DNA from: SZUA-430 sp031413635
GTDB lineage: Bacteria > Pseudomonadota > Alphaproteobacteria > Micropepsales > Micropepsaceae
Assembly: GCA_031413635.1 (NCBI GenBank)
Contig: JANOFM010000098.1
Location: 1 to 33,981 of the forward strand
Direction: 5' to 3'
DNA: 33,981 nt
Position 1 is the stretch's first letter. Each line of letters begins with the position of its first letter. The notes beneath the pieces are model-generated. The model did no database searches. It worked only from the letters and a program-made list of their open reading frames with translations, and was not told the DNA's origin. Both the position numbers and the translations under genes were made by a program. Of the stretch, positions 30,096 through 33,981 are shown in pieces.

Positions 30096-31240
30096 CACCC
30101 CTCTCCGTTCTCCAGGTCATCCCGGCGCTCGATGCCGGCGGCGCCGAACGCACGGCGGTCGATGTCGCGCGCGCCGTCGTTGCGGCGGGCGGACGCGCCT
30201 GGATCGCGACCGCCGGCGGGCGCCTTGAGGGTGAAGCCGAAGACGGCGGCGCAAAGCTCATCACCGGCGCCTACGATAGCAAAAACCCTCTGACAATCTG
30301 GCGTAACGCCGCCGCACTCGCCGATCTGATCCGCCGCGAAAAAATCGACATCGTTCACGCCCGCTCGCGTGCCCCCGCCTGGAGCGCCTATCTCGCCGCC
30401 CGCCGCACCGGCATCAAATACGTCGCGACCTATCACGGCATCTACAATGCAAAAGGCACGCTCAAACGTTATTACAACGCCGTCATGACGCGCGGCGACG
30501 CGGTGATTGCCAACTCGCACTACACCGCCGAGCACGTTTTGTCGCAGCACAAACTCGACAAGGCAAAACTTCACGTCATCCCGCGCGGCATCGACATCAA
30601 AGCCTTCACGCCCGAAAACGTCGCGCCCGAGCGGATCGCCGACATCCGCAAACAATGGAGCGTGAAATCCGGCAAACCCGTCATCCTCATGCCGAACCGC
30701 CTGACGCGCTGGAAGGGGCAGCTCGTCTTCATCGAAGCCCTGTCTAAACTGCCCAACCGGAACTTCGAAGCCGTGATGATCGGCGACGCGCAGGAACGCG
30801 ACGCCTACGTCGCCGAACTGCTCGCGGCCGTCGATCGCTTGGACTTGAGCCAAGTCGTCCGCATTCCTGGCCACTGCCGCGATATGCCGGCGGCCATGAT
30901 GGCGGCCGACGTGGTCGTGGCCCCCTCGATCGAGCCCGAAGCCTTCGGCCGCGCCGCCGTCGAGGCTCAAGCCATGGGCCGGCCGATCGTCGCCTCGCGC
31001 CTGGGAGCGCAAACGGAAACCATCGTCGACGGTATCACCGGATTCTTGGTTCCGCCGGGCGACGCGGACGCACTCGCCAAAGGCATTGAAAAGGCGCTGG
31101 CGCTGACCGCCGAAGAACGCATCGCGATGGTGACGGCCGCGCGCGAAAACGTCCTGCGCGCCTACACGGTCGACGCCATGTGCGCGGCGACGTTGCGCAT
31201 CTACCGCGATCTTATGTCAACGCGTCCAAATACTGTTTGA
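30092..31240 (+). CDS. glycosyltransferase family 4
   Basis: This 382-residue GT-B enzyme has an N-terminal acceptor domain with GGAERTAVDVARA (16-28) and a C-terminal nucleotide-sugar domain with RLTRWKGQ (203-210) and the EX7E motif at E283/E291 (EPEAFGRAAVE). This is the layout of retaining GT4 enzymes such as those of LPS core assembly. The sugar and acceptor cannot be read from sequence. With the adjacent GT4 and GT2 genes it likely belongs to LPS core or surface-polysaccharide synthesis. It overlaps the opposite-strand GT4 gene by 29 bases at the 3' ends. Confidence 0.9.
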   Translation: MTPLSVLQVIPALDAGGAERTAVDVARAVVAAGGRAWIATAGGRLEGEAEDGGAKLITGAYDSKNPLTIWRNAAALADLIRREKIDIVHARSRAPAWSAYLAARRTGIKYVATYHGIYNAKGTLKRYYNAVMTRGDAVIANSHYTAEHVLSQHKLDKAKLHVIPRGIDIKAFTPENVAPERIADIRKQWSVKSGKPVILMPNRLTRWKGQLVFIEALSKLPNRNFEAVMIGDAQERDAYVAELLAAVDRLDLSQVVRIPGHCRDMPAAMMAADVVVAPSIEPEAFGRAAVEAQAMGRPIVASRLGAQTETIVDGITGFLVPPGDADALAKGIEKALALTAEERIAMVTAARENVLRAYTVDAMCAATLRIYRDLMSTRPNTV

Positions 31241-32303
31241 GCGCCTCGGTCCACTGCGCCGGCCCACGTGCCCGCTCGGCCGCCGCCGCTCCAAGCTGGC
31301 GCTTAAGCTCGCCGTCGCCCAACAGGCGTTCGATCTGCCGCAACACGTCGGCTCGATCCGTCGCGTCGCACAGCAGACCGGTCTGGCCGTCGCGCACGGC
31401 ATCGGCCGCGCCGCCCTCGCGGCCGGCAATCGCCGGCACGCCGTACCATCCGGCCTCGACGAACACGATGCCGAACCCTTCGACCGAATTACCCTCGCGT
31501 CGCGTCGGCATGACGAACGCATCCGCCGAGGCAAACAGCGCCGCTTTCGCTGTTCCATCGACTGGACCAACGAAATGCACGCTGCCCGAAACGCCCGTGT
31601 CCTTCGCAAGCTGTTCCAGCCTCGCCCGATCCTCGCCGCCGCCCGCCACGACATAGACGGCCTTGGGGTGCGATTTCAAAATCTCGGGCAGAACGCGGAT
31701 CACCATGTCGACGCCCTTGCGCGGCTCGAGACGCGAAAGCGTCAGCAGCACCGGACTGCGCCCCGCAATGATCTCGCGGATGCCGCTCAACGCCGCGGGC
31801 GTCGGCTCTTTTTGCGGCCCGATCGGCGGGCTGATCACGCGTAGCCGCGCAGCGCCGTCGCTGAGATAGGGCTTCGCAAGCGCCGCCGTATAGGCCGAAT
31901 TCGCAATGATGACGTGCGCCTTTGCCAGCGCCTTGGCGATGCGCGCGCGCTTACGCGGTGACGGATTCGCGGGGAACTCCATTCCGTGCGCGAGCACCGC
32001 CACCTTCACGCCGAGCGGTGCCAACAACTCGACGCTCTTCCACGAATCGGCGAACACGCCTTTCACGGTCTGCGCCCGCACCGCGCGTGCGATGGCAAAC
32101 GCCTTCAACCGCCGCCGCAGTGGTTTGAAGCCGCCGAAGCGCGTGACGGCACAGGATCCGGGATCGGCGCCCTCGGCGCGCGCGCGATCCGCAAACACGT
32201 GCACCGCCTCGCCGCGCGCGTGCAGCGCATCGGCGAGCCCGCCCATCAGCATCTCGATCCCGCCGCGATCGGGCGGAAAGCACTGCGCCGCGATCAGGAT
32301 CAT
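31212..32303 (-). CDS. glycosyltransferase family 4
   Basis: This 363-residue GT-B enzyme has an N-terminal RGGIEMLMGGLADAL motif (13-27), HGMEFPANPS (106-115) and a C-terminal SRLEPRKGVD (190-199) with an EX7E pair at E275/E283. It is a second GT4 enzyme, distinct from the opposite-strand one. It overlaps the GT2 gene by 4 bases (32300-32303), so GT2-GT4 form a coupled minus-strand pair. The likely role is in LPS core or another surface glycan; the donor is unknown. Confidence 0.9.
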   Translation of the reverse strand: MILIAAQCFPPDRGGIEMLMGGLADALHARGEAVHVFADRARAEGADPGSCAVTRFGGFKPLRRRLKAFAIARAVRAQTVKGVFADSWKSVELLAPLGVKVAVLAHGMEFPANPSPRKRARIAKALAKAHVIIANSAYTAALAKPYLSDGAARLRVISPPIGPQKEPTPAALSGIREIIAGRSPVLLTLSRLEPRKGVDMVIRVLPEILKSHPKAVYVVAGGGEDRARLEQLAKDTGVSGSVHFVGPVDGTAKAALFASADAFVMPTRREGNSVEGFGIVFVEAGWYGVPAIAGREGGAADAVRDGQTGLLCDATDRADVLRQIERLLGDGELKRQLGAAAAERARGPAQWTEALKQYLDALT

Positions 32304-33115
32304 GGCGCCTTGGAACGTTCGTTGAGAGCGTCCGCGCGCGGCGCCGCCCGCTCGGGCTTCTCCGCCGCTTCGAGCATCAGCGCGATACGCGCATAACGCG
32401 AAAACGCCCCGATCATCGACGTCTGAAATCCCAACAGCCCGCCGGTGAAGTGCCGACGCATCAGGTAATAACGGAGAAACGACGCCGGAAACTCGAACAA
32501 CAAACGAAAGCGCAGCAGGCCCACGGACTTCATCTTCGAATGATCGGCGTTGTAGCGCGCCCGCTCGACCATCTTGCGCAACTGATCGTCGAGCGAACGC
32601 GACGAGAAATGATGCACGTCCCCGCCGAGCACACCGATTTTCAGACCGGCCGTCTCCAGCGAATCGTGCAGCGTCGAATCCTTGAACCTCACCCGCCGCC
32701 GGTCATAGAGACGCGGTTGGACGTAGTCGTTGGCCCACAGCCGCGGTTTCGACCGGCCCGGATAGACGTCATTGATGGGCAACGCATAGACCGCCAGCGC
32801 CGGCTCGCCCTGCGAAAACAACGCCTGAGTCTCCGCCGCCAACTTCGGCGATACGACCTCGTCGGCGTCCAAGTTGATCAGCCACGCGTTTCGGCATTGC
32901 GCTTCGCCGAAGCGTTTTTGCTGTCCAAACCCTGGCCAGACGTTGAAGATCACCCGCGCGCCTTCGGCTTCGGCCAAGGCTTGCGTGCCGTCGGTGCTGC
33001 CCGAATCGATGACGACGATTTCGTCGACCCAATCCTTGACCGCGCGGATGGTGCGCACGATGCGGTCGGCTTCGTTCTTGGCGATGATGAAGCAAGACAA
33101 CGGAAGGCGCTTCAC
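32300..33115 (-). CDS. glycosyltransferase family 2, LPS-core WaaE/KdtX-like
   Basis: This 271-residue GT-A enzyme starts at a GTG at 33115; a TTG at 33175 would add 20 unlikely residues. It begins LPLSCFIIAKNEADRI (4-19), has the IDSGSTDGT block (36-44), a DXD-type metal site at D83-A-D85, and a basic C-terminal part containing MRRHFTGGLLGFQ. This pattern resembles WaaE/KdtX enzymes that add glucose to core heptose, but the sugar specificity is inferred. The upstream AGGGA is about 10 bases from the GTG. It is the first gene of the minus-strand pair. Confidence 0.85.
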   Translation of the reverse strand: MKRLPLSCFIIAKNEADRIVRTIRAVKDWVDEIVVIDSGSTDGTQALAEAEGARVIFNVWPGFGQQKRFGEAQCRNAWLINLDADEVVSPKLAAETQALFSQGEPALAVYALPINDVYPGRSKPRLWANDYVQPRLYDRRRVRFKDSTLHDSLETAGLKIGVLGGDVHHFSSRSLDDQLRKMVERARYNADHSKMKSVGLLRFRLLFEFPASFLRYYLMRRHFTGGLLGFQTSMIGAFSRYARIALMLEAAEKPERAAPRADALNERSKAP

Positions 33116-33189
33116 GTGTCGTAAGTCCCTATTCTCGTCGCTCAGGGCAGTGCCATAGCACGCAAATGCCTGCAAGCCGGTATTGAACG

Positions 33190-33233
33190 TTGATTAACCG
33201 CTGGCGTGGGACTATACATGTACAGTCTGTACA
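33190..33233 (+). promoter_or_regulatory. promoter and operator of the toxin-antitoxin pair
   Basis: TTGATT (33190-33195), a 17-base spacer and TATACA (33213-33218) form a plausible promoter. Two TGTACA palindromes follow at 33219-33224 and 33228-33233, 9 bases apart, just after the -10 box where an autorepressing antitoxin would bind. A downstream AGGA (33233-33236) serves the ATG at 33242. Confidence 0.55.
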
Positions 33234-33241
33234 GGAAGCCG

Positions 33242-33586
33242 ATGGCGCGCAAACCGGCGAAATTGAAGAAACCCCCGGCTGTGACGCGCCGCGCGCCGCG
33301 CCAAACTTGGCCGGTACAGGAAGCGCGCGCGAAATTGAGCACCTTGATCGACGCGGCGCTCGCCGGTAACCCGCAACGCATCACTCGCAACGGAAAAGGA
33401 ACCGTGGTCGTGGTTCGCGAGGCGGATTTCGCGCCCAAGAAATCGGGCGACATGAAAAGGTTTATGGCGCTGTTCCAAAATTCACCGCTGACGGAGGCAC
33501 TTGAAGAGGGTCTGATCGACTTCGACGCGATGCGCCGGGAAAGCCCCCTCGGCCCGCCGGTCGATTTTTCCGATCCTGACGAGTAG
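33242..33586 (+). CDS. Phd/YefM-type antitoxin
   Basis: This 114-residue protein has a Lys/Arg-rich N-terminus (1-22), then a Phd/YefM-like fold (about 22-65: WPVQEARAKLSTLIDAA, then ITRNGKGTVVVV, a typical strand-loop-strand), and a C-terminal acidic tail (about 85-114) of the kind that wraps the toxin. Such antitoxins neutralise the toxin and repress their own promoter. The ATG at 33242 is chosen because it has AGGA at -6 and leaves the TGTACA repeats upstream; the ATG at 33218 would lie inside the promoter. A PIN toxin follows after 2 bases. Confidence 0.85.
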   Translation: MARKPAKLKKPPAVTRRAPRQTWPVQEARAKLSTLIDAALAGNPQRITRNGKGTVVVVREADFAPKKSGDMKRFMALFQNSPLTEALEEGLIDFDAMRRESPLGPPVDFSDPDE

Positions 33587-33588
33587 GC

Positions 33589-33981
33589 GTGACCTGGCTT
33601 CTCGACACCAACGCTATTTCCGAACTTGCGCTTCGACGGATGAATGACGGCATCAGGGCATGGTTTGATGTTCGAACCGATTCCAACGAATTGTTTCTCA
33701 GTGCCGTAACCGCCGGAGAATTGCTGCGTGGCGCGTTATTGCTCCCGTCGAGTCACCCTCGCCGCAGCTACCTGTTGAAATGGGCCGAGGACGTGCTCGA
33801 CGAGTTTGGGGATCGGGTGCTGCCCTTTGACACCGCTGTTGCGCGGACATGGGCTCGGACTCCCCCACCGACGACAACTGAATGGTCGCTCAGGTCGTGT
33901 GACGCACACGACACGAGCTCCCGATGGTCGCTCAGTCGCCTGGCTTCCGCGGCGGCGGGTCGTCTGCCGTCGACGCGAGCT
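33589..33981 (+). CDS. PIN-domain (VapC/FitB-like) toxin, tail abnormal, runs off window
   Basis: A GTG at 33589 opens a PIN-domain ribonuclease: WLLDTNAISEL with D6, SAVTAGELLRG with E44, and RVLPFDTAVARTWAR with D81. Homology stops after residue 90 (base 33858). The following 41 codons, though open to the window edge, show none of the expected C-terminal half (ADALIAATA-like helix and the last Asp) in any frame. The gene is therefore probably interrupted by inserted DNA, or the assembly is chimeric here. VapC-type toxins cleave tRNA or rRNA; this copy may be inactive. Codon use is less GC-biased than in the neighbours. Confidence 0.7.
   Translation, partial: MTWLLDTNAISELALRRMNDGIRAWFDVRTDSNELFLSAVTAGELLRGALLLPSSHPRRSYLLKWAEDVLDEFGDRVLPFDTAVARTWARTPPPTTTEWSLRSCDAHDTSSRWSLSRLASAAAGRLPSTRA
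33882..33935. repeat. 12-base direct repeats flanking a hairpin near the window end
   Basis: ATGGTCGCTCAG occurs at 33882-33893 and again at 33924-33935. Between them TCGTGTG/CACACGA (33895-33901 and 33905-33911) is a perfect 7-bp stem with a 3-base loop. The block lies beyond the point where PIN homology ends. Confidence 0.6.

Overview
The window is about 34 kb of GC-rich chromosome, almost fully coded on both strands, and most likely comes from an alphaproteobacterium. The evidence is the gene order tilS-ftsH-folP-glmM, the hsp20-DUF1150 pair, the block rnd-kdsD-lptC-lptA-lptB-rpoN-hpf-ptsN, and a complex I NDUFA9-type protein beside uppP. I cannot assign an order or genus from sequence alone. 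No gene-free stretch exceeds 300 bases; the largest gap is the 247 bases between uppP and gltD.

Layout. Bases 1-6809 (+) hold the 3' end of tilS, then ftsH, a sulfonamide-resistance-like (Sul-type) folP, glmM, thiD and a PhzF-family gene. Bases 6813-9260 (-) hold a DedA/YqaA-like membrane protein and a fused pabB-pabC. Bases 9368-10139 (+) hold hsp20 and DUF1150. Bases 10162-16998 (-) form an envelope and nitrogen-PTS block: ptsN, hpf (with a clear promoter), rpoN, lptB, lptA, lptC, kdsD, a short RNase D, then tRNA-Leu(CAG) at 17023-17107 with its own promoter. Next come an NDUFA9-like reductase (+) and uppP (-), overlapping tail to tail. Bases 19278-26385 (+) hold gltD, gltB and an unusual mtgA whose product carries an N-terminal heavy-metal-associated (HMA) fold. 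After that come a hemerythrin-like gene (-), a possible small ORF, queG (+), a long inverted repeat, a TPR protein (-), a YeeZ-like epimerase and a GT4 glycosyltransferase (+), then GT4 and GT2 glycosyltransferases (-). The window ends in a Phd/PIN toxin-antitoxin pair whose toxin loses homology about 120 bases before the edge.

How the genes work together. Much of the window builds the cell envelope: GlmM (UDP-GlcNAc precursor), MtgA (glycan polymerisation), UppP (lipid carrier recycling), KdsD (Kdo synthesis), LptA/B/C (LPS export) and three glycosyltransferases that may build LPS core. Folate synthesis is represented twice (PabBC makes pABA, FolP uses it). Nitrogen metabolism is represented by RpoN, PtsN and glutamate synthase.

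The two most notable points are the Sul-type FolP sitting beside glmM, the same neighbour that survives as a fragment beside mobile sul2, and the HMA-MtgA fusion, an architecture I do not know from characterised proteins.
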